Assembly: GCF_040869045.1 (NCBI RefSeq)
Contig: NC_090319.1
Span: 374,557,601 to 374,621,600, forward strand
Reading direction: 5' to 3'
DNA: 64,000 bases
Source: Eurosta solidaginis
Taxonomy: Eukaryota; Arthropoda; Insecta; Diptera; Tephritidae
Positions 45,363 through 56,928 of this stretch are shown here, piece after piece. The notes under the pieces were generated by a model, which was not told the origin of the DNA, searched no databases, and worked only from the letters and a program-made list of their open reading frames with translations. The position numbers and the translations under genes were made by a program. Each line of letters starts with the position of its first letter. Position 1 is the stretch's first letter.

Positions 45363-46980
45363 TTATTATATTTGACGTTAGGCAGAATAGTTACAAAAAA
45401 ATTTCTAATATAGGATGTTTTCGAATTTCCACTCAGAAATTGATTTTTATGGAGGTTCACTATATGAATTTTATATAAGAATGATATTAAAAGCTTAATC
45501 TTTTTTTCAAAATTTCTGAGATTGAACCCATCTGAAACAGTCTTTATGCAATGGTTTCGGGTTGGTGTGGACCCTCACATTAATTAATATCTTAAATTTA
45601 GTTGTGTACATTATTTAGTTCTGTATATCCCACTGAAACCGTTATCTGTCAATCAATTATCACGTATCATACTAATCGCCTGTAGCGTAATTTTGAAATA
45701 TTTTTATAAGCTTCTTTTAATGTGTACAAAAACTAAAATTAAAAAAATTGCAATAAAAAATTGAAAAATATAGTTCATAAATAAGTGATTAATATGCTGG
45801 CAACGTTCATTTTGCAAATCAAATATTTTTGTTCGATTAAATTTGCACCTCAGCAATTACGAATTTTTTTTTGCTTTAATATAATTAAGAATATTGGAAG
45901 TATGATCTACATCAGCGCATGTGCGCCTAGACTTTGCCACCTATTTTTATAAACAATGGCTAATAAAAAAAAATTTTATGTAAAGCGTAAAAAAATATTT
46001 AACTCATCATTCACCTCATCCACAGTAAAAGCAGCAACGGCCAATATTTGCTTGTTGTCTGGAAGCAATTTCAAGTTCATGCTTTCGTTCTCGTTGCTTC
46101 TCAATTGTGCTTTGATTTGTTACTTTTTGTTTAATGTTCAATCAGTTTTTTTGTGGACTGCTTTTATACTCTGCTGCGCTTGGCACACAGATTATAGTGG
46201 CACTGTTTGCATTAAAGTGGATTGTTGGGGTAATGATTTGGCCGAAAACTCATCAAAACTTACTTCTTTTGTTTGTAAATAGTGTAGTTAGTTTTGCTAA
46301 AAAATTTGCTAAAAAATTTGCTTTGGCAATCTTGAAAAACCTCAGGAATCATTTAACAATGCGCAAATCGATTTGAGTGAAAAATAGGAATTGCTTTTAT
46401 TTCGGTACACAGTGAGCACATGTAAAAGTGTTCGAATAGCACCTAATGCAACTCAAGTGAACACTTCGATCACAAACGATGAAATGGGTTGTGCTTTGGT
46501 GGCTTTTTCTTTTGATATATTCTGCTTGCGAACAATCCAGAAATCAATGTTTTTTCCGTTTCAGTTTCGGTCGGCGACCGATAATTACGACTGAAATTTT
46601 TCCTTAAAATATTTTGTAATTGGTATCAGAAAGTACAGTCGAATTAGTTAGCAGATAAATCTTAAACAATTTTGTCATCGCGAAATTAACCACTAACAAC
46701 TCAAGAAACCCCACAGATAAATTTGGCACACTGCTCTTTAATTAATTTTTCAGACGACGGAAGTTTCGGCGTAACTATTTCATTAAGGGACGTATTCACC
46801 ACCCCTGCTTTAGCTAGAATTTAACTGAAACTGGGTGGCAATCCTTCAGTAAGCTTCATTTGGTTTTGAGTTAAATCGATAAATGTGAATATTTTTTAGA
46901 GTAAATAGCAAAAATCGATTGTTAATACAGGAAAACCGGAAAACAATTGACTCTTGCTCATTATTTTTCGATGCCCTTGA
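45363..46980. other. no gene supported
   Basis: Ordinary AT-rich DNA. The 45956-46282 plus frame (MANKKKFYVKRKK) and 46391-46594 are open but unrecognised. Confidence 0.35.
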
Positions 46981-47338
46981 TAAATAAATAAATGTAAGGC
47001 ACGCTAACCTTCGAAGTCGCCGAGCTTCTCTTCCGATTTGCGTCGTGCTACGTTTTTAATTTTGCCAACGAATTAGCAGGAGGTGACCTACTTGTTTTAT
47101 GCCGAATCCGAACAGCATCTGCAAGGCAGATGTGGTTTCACTGAGAGCTTTCCATGGCATAAATACACTCAGAGTGCTTGCCTGACACTGCCGAATGGCG
47201 ACCCCGCTTAGAAAAGCTTTCTTCTAATTAAAAAAAAAACTAGTTTCTAAATTTTTGATGTTGTTTTTTCCGTGGCTTGAACCCGGGATGTTCGGTATGG
47301 TAAGCGAAGCACGCTACCATCACATCGCGGCAGCCGCC
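46981..47338 (-). mobile_element. tRNA-derived SINE, near full length
   Basis: On the minus strand the head GGCGGCTGCCGCGATGTGAT leads through GGTAGCGTGCTTCGC, an anticodon-like region, and CCCGGGTTCAAGCCACGG, a good pol III B box. The body has CTGAGTGTATTTATGCC and CATCTGCCTTGCAGATGC, then GCACGACGCAAATCGGAAG, GAGAAGCTCGGCGA, and the tail CATTTATTTATTTAT. At 358 bp it is the best reference copy here for the family. Confidence 0.85.
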
Positions 47339-47656
47339 TTACCCTTAACCATTGTGAATTCCTACAAGTAAAGAATCTTTCTATTTCTTCATTGCCTTAC
47401 CTACCTGTCAAATAAGGCTGACAGGGAGAATGTCTGCCACGAATGGCCAGAGAATGGAATAAAGGTTTGTTTGTTTGCTCACTGTAAATAAATTGGATTG
47501 ATATGAATTGCCTATTTGTGTTTCAAACCAATTTTACTTTTAAATGTGTCTGTAGTAAATTAGATTACATATTAATATTCATTTACGAAATCTAGTTTAT
47601 AGAAAAAATATGAGCAGCCAGTTAATCAAACATTTCGAAATATATAAAAAAATGCT
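47339..47656. other. no gene seen
   Basis: Short unassigned spacer between a SINE and a LINE fragment. Confidence 0.4.
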
Positions 47657-48683
47657 TTAAGTAATCGAACAGCCATTTAACAGGTGATCGGCGCTGTTTA
47701 CTATTGTACATGTTTTTTCAAATATTCCATACTTGTAGGAATTCACAATGCCCTCAACTGACAGTCGATAACTAATAGATAACTGCAATCGCAGGGCACA
47801 AGCACTAACGTGATCTATAATTTCCTCCTCCAAACCGTACTTTCTACATCTTCTATCACCGACTTGGCCCAATTTTAAAGCTTGTGACGCCAGAAGGCAG
47901 TGTTCAGTCAGAATACCTGTCATGAGTCTACAGTCCTCTGTTTTTAATGATAGCAGCAACTTTGTTAGTCTAAGGTTGTAATACCTACACATAATCTTCT
48001 ACACTTTACAGCCACACGCTTGGGTCCACGCCTTTTCCCCTTGATCGATCGTGTGCAACTGGACGTCTACGGAACAAGCTTTGTAGCTAACTCATCCGTT
48101 TTTTCATTCCCATCTATTCCTATATACCCTGGGATACAATATAGATTTACGCTTCTCCCTATTCCGATTCTTTGCAGGAATTGCTTACACTCTAACACAC
48201 TTTTAGATGTTGTGCTTTGCGAGATTATAGCCTTAACTATTGCTTGACATTCAATATAAAAGTTGACGCAGTTGCAGTTCAAGCTATTTTCTTGCAGTGT
48301 TTCTACTGCTTTGGTTAAGGCTACTACTTCCGCCTTAAAAACACTGCTGTAATATGGCAGCTTGTAGAATCTGTTCTTTTCGCATCAACACAGTACACCG
48401 CACCTATGCCCTCCTTCCATTTTTTGGAACCATCGGTGTACAGGTGTATCGTCGCGTCTACGATTTGGGCACCTTTCGCCTCGTTGCAGTTGTTAACCCT
48501 ATCTTCTTTGTCATCAGGTCTACTGGTGGAATCAGAATGGCATGCAATGCAACCGTCGGGGTTGTTTTCAAGACTGCTGTTAGTTTGGTCGTTAATATGA
48601 CCATAACTTGTACAAAGTTCCATCAAAAATATATTGTATTGATCCTTGAGAAGTGTTTGCTCAGAAGTGTGGTTTATCGTCAT
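47657..48683 (-). pseudogene. LINE ORF2 C-terminus with RNase H domain, broken
   Basis: Minus-strand frames in order: IHLYTDGSKKW with the first RNase H aspartate; after a frameshift near 48320, VFKAEVVALTKAVETLQ with the catalytic glutamate; FYIECQAIVKAI, where the usual aspartate is glutamate; IPGYIGIDGNEKTDELA, where the usual histidine is tyrosine; then after another break CRLMTGILTEHCLLASQA and CRKYGLEEEIIDHV, a C-terminal cysteine motif. The order fits LINEs that carry RNase H (I, LOA or a related group; clade unsure). Two catalytic changes plus frameshifts make it dead. A SINE lies at its upstream edge. Confidence 0.78.
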
Positions 48684-48686
48684 GAT

Positions 48687-48935
48687 GGAATAAATAAATG
48701 CAAGGCGCGATAACCTCCGAAGGCACTTTTAGTCGAGCTTCTTTTCCAATTTGCGTCGTTCTCCTTTTTAATTTTTCTTACGAATTGGCGCGACGGGACC
48801 TAAATGTTCGAACGGAAAATGCAAGGCAGATGAATTTTTGCTGAGAAGCATTTCAGGCAGAAATACATTGTTTGCCAAATCATGATATTCGGTATGGGGG
48901 GCGAAGCACGCTACCACCACACCACGGCGGCCGCC
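48687..48935 (-). mobile_element. tRNA-derived SINE with target duplication
   Basis: Flanked by GTCATGAT at 48679-48686 and 48936-48943, an 8-bp target duplication. Minus strand: CGGCGGCCGTGGTGTGGTGG head, GTAGCGTGCTTCGCC, GTATTTCTGCCTG, CATCTGCCTTGCAT, GAAAAGAAGCTCGACT, tail ATTTATTCC. An internal part of the body is deleted relative to 46981-47338. Confidence 0.82.
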
Positions 48936-49016
48936 GTCATGATTACATTGTTAATACAGCTTAAAGCGTTTTGCGATAATGTTATTATATATTTACTAGA
49001 GTAACCGGCAGACTTT

Positions 49017-49090
49017 GTTCTGCCCATCCTCACGCCAGCTATCCCTTTTTCGCTATAACTGCCTTTCCCAACACAGTAGAGGTATCCCAC
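49017..49090. repeat. unnamed dispersed repeat shared with 25150
   Basis: CCGGCAGACTTTGTTCTGCC resembles CTGGCAGACGTTGTTCTGCC at 25159. Boundaries and family unknown. Confidence 0.35.
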
Positions 49091-49149
49091 TTTCTATGCT
49101 TTCAAACTAAGGCACCGTTTGTCGATCGAAATACTTTCTTGGCCAGAGC

Positions 49150-49395
49150 GTCTTCGTCAATACGCGTTACATGACCTAGTCAGCGAAGCCTTTGGGATTT
49201 GATTTGCTGAACTATCTGTATTCGCTGAACAGTCCAAGAGCAATCTCATTTTCTCTTGCCACAGTCCATTATTCTGGAACATAGATTAGGAGAGGTATGA
49301 CGAGCGACTTTTAGAGTGTTATTTTTTTGACGAGAGATGGCTTTAATTATCAATTGCCTACTCAGTCCACAGTAGCACCTGTTGGCAAGAGTTAT
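49150..49395 (-). pseudogene. RTE-like LINE C-terminal fragment
   Basis: Minus strand reads NRCYCGLSRQLI and KAISRQKN, then after stops VQQIKSQRLR, a stop, LGHVTRIDEDALAKKVFRS. The second part parallels QRIKTQRLRWLGHVMRM in the better copy at 63203-63660. Heavily decayed, with a segment missing between the two parts. Confidence 0.6.
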
Positions 49396-50341
49396 TCTAG
49401 CTCCTGGGTATACAAAACGAATTTAAAAGGTGGCAAACCTTACGACTAAGCTCAAAAACTCTAAATCGGTTGAGAAAGTGCTAGAGCAGAAAATCTAAAA
49501 TTATTAACATTAATTAAAAATGTACAACGGAAACTTAAAGTTCATATATAAACTCAAACAGCGCTCATGTGTATGTACATATGTTCGTATGCCAGGTAAG
49601 TTAGTGCCAGTTCCTAAGTTTATTTCAAACCTTTGAATCGTTGCACCTGTTGTGGCCGCCTTGTCTTCCTGTCATTTGTTCTATAGTACAAGTAGGGACA
49701 AATGTGTCGTTCAGGTTAGTGGCACCAAACACGCATATTAAATAAGCATTTTCCCCTTTCTCCACCCTCAACTGCTTGCAGCAAATGAACCGTTTAATAA
49801 CGGAAGCAAACACTTTTGTATCATAATTCTAAGTCTTGTCAAAGCATTGCAAGTGTTGTTGTATCAAAAAAAAAAAAAAAAAAAAAAAATAGAAAATGGA
49901 AAAGCACAAAGCACCATTGACTGAAGTTTGCTGGCACATGACAGCGAAAACCAACACCACAAAAGGAGTTTATACACATACTTAGGTGGAGTTGATCCAT
50001 ATGGACATACATAAATACATGCATATAAATACACAACTAAGTATTTATGTTGATTGCAAATAATTGTTGGGTTCTAAGTACAGGTCACTAGGTGGGTGTC
50101 TGGGTTGCAACAATTTGCATTATAAAATCTTTGCATTAAAACTTTGCTGCAATTATTGACATTTGAAGATTCAATGTGTTGACGAGGGTTTATGATTTAT
50201 AATATTCACATATATATGTTAGTTCTATGTGAAGAAAGTGTATCAATAAACATGACACGTACGCATTAATATAATGGCTAAATGTTATTTAACTCTATAT
50301 AGCTCGCGAAATTAACACGCAGCAGATTGAACTTTGTGTTA
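49396..50341. other. no gene seen; poly-A run
   Basis: Ordinary AT-rich DNA with a 24-base A run at 49866-49889. No gene. Confidence 0.4.
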
Positions 50342-51174
50342 TTTTTATACCCAGCGTGTACACATACAAAAAACACAAAAAACTTACATTTCAAACAATT
50401 TTCTTCTAATTCAATAAAACGTCGACAACAAATTTCTATTCGATTCAATATAAGATACACAACGAAAATTTCGACAGCAATGAGCTGTCATAATACTAAA
50501 TTCAATTTTCGATGTTCAGTAGCCAACTAGAATCGAAGATCGAAAGATTTATATAAAAAATAATCAGCATCGAAAAAGATTTTGAGTGGGCCATGTTCGT
50601 CCGCTTGGTTGTCGTTCAGTCTTTGACGAATATAAATAAAATAAATAAATGTAATGTGCGATTACTTCGAATGAGATTTTAGGCCGAGCTTCCCTTCCAA
50701 TTTGCGTCGTGCTCTTTTTTTAAATTTTCCTACAAATTGGCGGGACGGGGCCTATATGTTTTATGCCGACTTCGAACGGCATCTTGAAGGCAGATGAGTT
50801 TTCACTAAGAAGCTTTTCATGGCAGAAATATACGCGGAGTGCTTGCCAAATCACTGCCAGGGGCGACTCTGCTAGAAAAGCTTTTTCTAATGGAAAAAAC
50901 TTGTTTCTAAAATTATGATGTTGCTTTGCCGGAGACGTGCATCTTCGGTGTGGTAGGCGGAGCACGCTACCGCCACACCACGGCGGCCACAGGTCATAAA
51001 ATATATCGGTATTGAAATAGGTCGCTATCAAATTATAGCCACGCCTACTTTTTCGGTATCAAAAATTAAAAAAGTTCTAGAATTCTTTAAAACTGAAAAA
51101 TTGGTAGAAGAAATGTATGTATGTGAAAGCACTCAGCTGGGAATGTAATGTTCCATTTGGAACGAAGTCTTCCA
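50342..51174 (+). mobile_element. DINE-1-like Helentron relative, decayed, SINE-interrupted
   Basis: Starts TTTTTATACCCAGCGTGTAC. The 5' region has AATAATCAGCATCGAAAAAG and GGGCCATGTTCGTCCG at 50560-50605. After the SINE (50632-50992), ATTATAGCCACGCCTACTTT continues the body. The 3' end has CTCAGCTGGGAATG and GTTCC-ATTT-GGAAC, a perfect hairpin with a changed stem. No minisatellite units. Confidence 0.65.
50632..50992 (-). mobile_element. tRNA-derived SINE, near full length
   Basis: Minus strand: GGCCGCCGTGGTGTGGCGGT head, GCGTGCTCCGCCTACC, GCAAAGCAACATC, CTCCGCGTATATTTCTGCC, CATCTGCCTTCAAGATGCC, GTAGGAAAATTT, GAAGCTCGGCCT, tail CATTTATTTATTTTATTTAT. The B box is eroded. Inserted in the DINE-1-like copy at 50342-51174. 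Confidence 0.83.
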
Positions 51175-53029
51175 GGCTCATTTCACGACTTTTGTAAATA
51201 TTTTTTGTATCATTCGGGATGGTTAGATATCACTTTCGACCTCTTTCGATATTTTTGGATATTATTTGGTGATTTGTGCATTTTTCAAAACATAAGCGAT
51301 TTTTTACGCGTCGTCCTAGAATAATTCAACATGTCCTACATACGTTAAATAGCTGGCTGGGTATTTAGGCGTACGGTATGGACTCATATTAGGCAGTACC
51401 TTAGCTCCTGTTTGTGCCAAGTGATCAGCGTGACTGTATCATACCTGGCTACCTTATACTAAAAAAATTTTTTTTAACAAAAATTACTTCGATTCCAATG
51501 CGAGCGAGGTCAGTAAATGACAAGCAGCCCTGGACCACACTGTAGCAGAGCTTAGCGCTTTCATAGCCTTTTTACTACGTATATAAGTAGATAGAACGGG
51601 ATGTTTAACTCCCACCCGCTCCCCTGAGGGTAATCTCGAATACTTTCGGGAGAGGAACCAACATTTGCTTTTTTTGTTTCGTGAAGTTTATGATAACATT
51701 TACTTGGGTGCACGCCTTGGGTATCACTTCCGTACTTCTTTTTTTAAACGTTGAAGGGAAAACCTTTTTCTTTCAAAATTTCGTATTGCATGGAAAGAGA
51801 TAAAATTTGGTAAGGTGGACCTGGCTGATCAATAAAAACTCCACATAAACAGAAATTCTTTATTTTTTAATATTTTGTTGTTAGGCTATTTGACCTATTG
51901 TGGGTTCCAGTAGGAAATAAAAAATTGGTGCTTATTCCACTGTTGCGGTCCTACGTTTCGCTAGCCATTGTTTATGTTTACCAAATTAGTACCAAAACTT
52001 TTGTTAAAGACTAATTCCACCCCGGGGCAAATACTAGTGCTGCACAACCCTGTGGAAACCTATAGTCAACTCCAACAATATTGTTCTCAATCCGCTTGTA
52101 AATATAGATGTATACACCGAGCCAAGCGATTTCTCACTCATGCTTGTTTGAACTCCAGGGCATTTTTTTTGGTGCCAAAGTGATATCTCTGTTGGAAAAG
52201 GGAAGCCACCCAAAGGTGTTCAGCTTGTTATTAAGGCCGATACACATCTTGGTATATAATTTTTTGTCCCATTTAAAAATTAGTTTTTACTACCTATTTT
52301 CCCTTGCTTTCCCATAATAAACTTAATTTATTCTATTATGTATGTATATTGTTAGTGTGACGTTTTCTTTGTATGTATGCAGTTATAAGTATTAAAGTTT
52401 GTATTTTCTTATTGATAAACTTTTATAAATTTATTGCATATTCATATTAATTCATGTTTTATTGTTTTCGGTTTTTCTTGTACTTTCAGATCTCTTTGTT
52501 ATTGTTATTATTAATTTGTAATCAAAAAAGGCGCAACACGCAACTAAGTTTCCACTGTTTAACGGCACATCCGGCGGATATACGTTTTTGGCTATCGGCA
52601 CATACATACACCCATACATATGTACGTTAATTGGCTATAAGTCATTAGTGGCCCCGACGTGGAGTTGGCCATTAAAAGTTTACACCCTAACAAGTAGCCA
52701 CACTCTTTTAAGTTTGTATGGAGCAACAAGTGCACTGCCAAAAACTTTTTAATAACGGCAAACAAAGTAACTTTTGTTGTGTCTCCCGTAGCGGAAGTTT
52801 GACAAAATGTCTGTTGGTAAGTTCAAGCATGCATAGTAATATGTCTATGCATGAATATTAAATTATTGATATGTAGTGAGTATGTACCATAATTACTTTT
52901 TTGCGCAACTAGACTTCTATTATCATACTTTTTGCCCGCATTTCAGGCATTCATAGCAGCGTTTGGGTTTAATGAGCTTAGGAAATTGAAATTCAGGTTT
53001 ATGTGCACTACTTATTTTTGGGATATTAT
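51175..53029. other. no gene supported
   Basis: Mixed unassigned DNA. 51968-52317 has two overlapping plus frames with no known domain. 52540-52810 is balanced, non-repetitive and intron-like. Confidence 0.35.
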
Positions 53030-53037
53030 GTTTAAGC

Positions 53038-53783
53038 CAGACCTGTAAAGAAAAAGTACCAGTACAAGTACGAGTATCAGTACCTCAGTACTTCGAAAAA
53101 TTAGTAAAAGTATAAGTATCGAGGTACTTGTACTTGAATTGTTGAAGTATAAGAAAAGTACTTGTAAGTACTTTCGAAGTACTTTGATAAGTATTGAACG
53201 GTTTTGAAGCGGATCAACCAGCACCCTACGATCACCTAACTTTGACAAAATGGTTGAAGAAGAGTTTTACAGGTATTTTAATGATACATCAACAGATTTC
53301 AATATGCTTCAGAGTTATCCTCTTATGAAGGACCTATCACTAAAAATGAATACACCCTCAGCTTCCTCCGACCCAGTATAGCGCTTATTTTCCTTAGCAG
53401 GCATTATTTATGGTCCTAAAACGCAATCAGTCAAGGACTTTTCATTTGAAAAGCTAGTACAAATGAAGGCAAACGCAAAACTACTTTAATATTGTTAGTT
53501 GTTGTACAATTTGTACTTATTTGATGGTGTTTTACTTCTTGTTGCTTTCTAATATAAATTTTACTCATATTTTGATTTTCCATTTACGAATCAAAGTGAC
53601 ATATTTTATCAGAAAAAGTACTTTGGTGTACTTGCAAGTATTTCGTAAGTGTATCTACTTGTACTTTCAGATTCGAAGTACAAGTACCGTAGTACTGATA
53701 CTTTGTACTTAGATTTGAAGTACTTGAGTACTTGCACTTATTTGGTACTAGTACAAGTATGTACTCAGTACTTTACAGGTCTG
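53038..53783 (+). mobile_element. short hAT element with GTAC-rich ends
   Basis: Both ends read CAGACCTGTAAAG inward. The flanks are GTTTAAGC at 53030-53037 and 53784-53791, a perfect 8-bp duplication as made by hAT transposases. About 170 bp at each end is packed with AGTAC, AAGTACTTGTAC and variants in inverted order. The middle encodes a hAT transposase C-terminus. At 746 bp it is a deletion derivative that must move in trans. The perfect duplication suggests a rather recent insertion. Confidence 0.9.
53250..53489 (+). pseudogene. hAT transposase C-terminal exon, one stop
   Basis: 80 codons including the stop, with MVEEEFYRYFNDTSTDFNML, then SASSDPV, an in-frame TAG at 53379-53381 where the family has glutamate, then RLFSLAGIIYGPK, FSFEKLVQMKANAKLL and TAA. 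This is the hAT dimerisation domain (the SSxPVERLFS motif). It differs from the transposase remnant at 32988-33431, so two hAT groups are present. All upstream catalytic sequence is missing. Confidence 0.82.
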
Positions 53784-53882
53784 GTTTAAGCCCAGGTTTT
53801 TGGTTTCCCTGCTATAAGAAAACAAGTACATACATAAGCAGATAATTCCAACACATGTTTTTCATAAACGGTAAGGCGTAAT

Positions 53883-54832
53883 TATACCCAGCTGTACTTG
53901 TACACAGGGTATTATATAACTTTGATTGGATAACGGTTGGTTGTACAGGTATAAAAGAATCGAGATAGATATAGACTTCCATATATCAAAATCATTAGTA
54001 TCGAAAAAAAATTTGATTTAGCCATGTCCGTCCGTCCGTCCGTCCGTCTGTCCGTTAACACGATTAATTGAGTGAATATTGAGATATCTTCACCAAATTT
54101 GGTACACGAGCTTATCTGGACCCAGAATATATTAGTATTGAAAATGAGCGAAATCGGATGATAACCACGCCCACTTTTTATATATATAACATTTTGGAAA
54201 ACACAAAAAACCTGCTTATTTAGTAAATAATACACCTAGAATGTTGAAATTAGACGTGTGGACTGACATTGAGACTCTTGATACAAATTTGAATTTTTTT
54301 TTTTAAATGGGCGTGGCACCGCCCACTTTTCATAAAATAAATTTTACAAATATTAGTAATCATAAATCAAAATCGTTAAACCTGTCGTAACAAAATTCGG
54401 CAGAGAGGTTGCCTTTACTATACGGAATGCTTTAAAAAAAAATTAACGAAATCGGTTAAGGAACACGCCCACTTTTATATAAAAGATTTTTAAAAGGATC
54501 GTGGACGAATAAAATAAGTCAAATCTTTGCAAAAAAGAGCTTTATATCAATGGTATTTCTCTTCCCAAGTGGATTTATAACAATAAATAAGAAAAAATTC
54601 AAATTTAAAAAAATGGGCGTGGCACCGCCCCTTTAATGACTAAGCAATTTTCTATGTTTCGGGAGCCATAACTCCAAGAAAAATTAATTCAGAATAGAAC
54701 CATATGTATATGTATTATTGCGCTGCCTTGTAACACTATAAAGCACACAAAAAAAAAACCAACAACTGCAGTTCAAGTGTACAGCTGGGTATGTAATATT
54801 CGGTTTCACCCGAACTTAGACTTCCTTACTTG
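53883..54832 (+). mobile_element. DINE-1-like Helentron relative, copy 6 (second subfamily)
   Basis: Starts TATACCCAGCTGTACTTG; the 3' end read in reverse is CATACCCAGCTGTAC. It has seven GTCC-type repeats near 54027, CCACGCCCAC and GGGCGTGGCACCGCC modules, no minisatellite, the hairpin TTCGG..CCGAA and ends CTTCCTTACTTG. The body sequence differs from copies 1-5 after the first 200 bp. Confidence 0.8.
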
Positions 54833-55908
54833 TTTTTTTTTTTTACATTCTGCTGTTATATGGGTAGCCAGTATTAGCATTTAAATGATTGCAAGTATTT
54901 GGAAATAGTACCCATAATTTTGTTACTCTAATTCGGTACCGCACTTGTATGAACGTGTACTACAGTAAGCGGTTTTAATTTTATAGTCTGCATACATAAA
55001 AGGTTGTAGTTCAAAGCCATCATAGATATCTAGATGTTAGAAAGTTACGCGGCAACAACAATAGCAAATCACAAATAAACCGAGTAGGCTAACGTAGCGT
55101 CGTAAATGGCCATCAACAGTCACTCCGAGCAATAGTGGAACAACTTGTCGGTGTCGGTTATCGCCAATGAAAAGCTGTTAAAATTATTCTCAAATAGCGT
55201 GAAATTATTTGTTTACGCATCTAGCTTCCAGAGTACTTGGCAGTCAACCCTCAATAAGGGCAATTTTACCAAATCCGCCTATTTGGGGACGCAATCCCAT
55301 CAAAGCCAAATTTTGGTAGGCAATCAGTGGCAGAAAAATGTGCAGAAGGAAACCATTCAACCCGGAAATAATGGGTAGCCTTAACTTATTCCATTCTCTC
55401 AATGGTATGACTGGGATTCCTGTAGAGCCGGCAAACATAGTTAATGCAGAAGAGGCTCTTGCGCAACCATCATATCAGAAAACGAGCGTCGACGAGAAAC
55501 TTTGGAGATTGCTCGTTGGTAGTTCTACAACCATAGTTAACATCTTCAAAGAAAGGTAAACTCTTCGATATAGTATTCCTACATACAACAGTTTTACTAT
55601 GAGGCTCTTGCTTTCTAAGAAGACTCGCTACGAGCTCCGCTTGGCCATTCCGATTTTTAACCTATACATACCCAACAATATCTATTAGATTCCCGGAAGG
55701 GCGCTGTCCCTAACTGTATTAAAAAACGTCTTCTGGAATATCTAAGGATTTAAACTAATTTTGTCCATATGCAGGTGTTACCTTCGCAAAAGGTTTCTAG
55801 TTACTAGCTGCAGAGTTGGACTTACTACGTATTCAAATATTCAACTCGTACTCTCGTAGGCGCTTGAGACTGTATATCAAAGCACACCTCACGAGTTGGA
55901 CGCAATTT
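54833..55908. other. no gene supported
   Basis: A poly-T run, then a region with plus frames at 55145-55378 and 55338-55559. Neither holds a known domain; they may be remnants of an unknown element. Confidence 0.35.
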
Positions 55909-56328
55909 AAATAAAATAAAATAATTAAAAAAAAATGTTTAAGTTAAAAGGGTTCATTGAAAACAATACTTACATGAAATAATAATAATACAAAAAGCTA
56001 GAAAATAATTAGGTAGATCCTAGGTACTAGTCATCACACTCCTCACCAATCTAGGGCGTTGATCAGACAATTAAATAAAAGCGTTGGGTGCGTGAAATAT
56101 CTAAAAATGTAAGACGTAGCATAACCTGATTACGGTTGGTTCAGTTGGTCTTATATATGACTATCAATGGAAATATGACGCGTCCAACGCTTTTATTTAA
56201 TTGTCTGATCAACCTAGCACCTACCTAATTATTTTCTAGCTTTTAGTATTATTATTATTTCATGCAATTATTGTTTTCAATAAAACCGTTTAACTAAAAA
56301 TTTTTTTTTTTATTATTTTATTTACAAG
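55909..56328. mobile_element. large foldback element, ~170-bp arms
   Basis: Left arm from TAAATAAAATAAAATAATTA through TCATTGAAAACAATACTTAC, AAGCTAGAAAATAATTAGGT and TTGATCAGACAATTAAATAA to AAAGCGTTGG; the right arm is the same in reverse complement, ending near 56328. Loop of about 100 bp. The left arm has about 25 extra bases around 56025. No coding capacity. Superfamily unknown. Confidence 0.75.
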
Positions 56329-56928
56329 TGTTTAGTCTTTATTTATTTGCCTACCATTTCTCATCCTATTTAGTTCATTTAGTGTCTCAATATTACAAGA
56401 ACTCTTTCCTGACAATTTGTTACAATCTAAGTCCTCAATACATAATCCTTCCAAAGACTTTACTCGACTCTTCGCCACGTATGCTTGTCCCCCCTCCAAC
56501 TCCAAAATATTTTGATGTCACTTCTACCGGATTGTATGTAACATTTGTTCCAAATATGAGCCAAATCGGACCACAAATACGATTTTTGTGCATATCTCGA
56601 TGCTTGCGCCACCTAGCGGCGATTTTTTTTCGTATTATTGCATTGTCATTGGGTTCTGAACTATATTCCAATTTTCAAGCTTGTAGCTTAGCGCGAAGTT
56701 ACTTAAATTTCAATTACAAAATTCGTTCACAACGGCCGTGCATGCGGCCGTGCGGCCTGCCTGTCAAGTCAAGCTAAATAAAACCGTTTAAAACCAGATC
56801 AACGTAGTTTGAGGTTGGCTTCAAAATCAGTCTACTTGCTTATTACTTCATATTTTTTGTGGCTGTACAAATAATGAAAGAAGTACCCATGGAAAATGGA
56901 CGAAGTAGGGTATTCATTATACTTACTA
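56329..56928. repeat. unassigned, possibly repetitive
   Basis: Contains GAGCCAAATCGGACCACAAA, CATATCTCGATGC and the palindrome CGCCACCTAGCGGCG near 56605, phrases I associate with dispersed fly repeats. AAATAAAACCGTTTAA at 56775 repeats the end of the foldback arm. Boundaries not found. Confidence 0.3.

Noticed and set aside
45956..46282. 108-codon plus-strand frame starting MANKKKFYVKRKK
   Set aside because: No domain, several overlapping frames of similar length, and AT-rich non-coding surroundings; chance frame more likely.
54833..55560. Candidate gene from overlapping plus frames
   Set aside because: No start context, splice pattern or domain I recognise, and both strands are open to a similar extent.
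56329..56777. 149-codon plus-strand frame
   Set aside because: Begins in an AT-rich foldback end and runs through repeat-like sequence; no recognisable domain.
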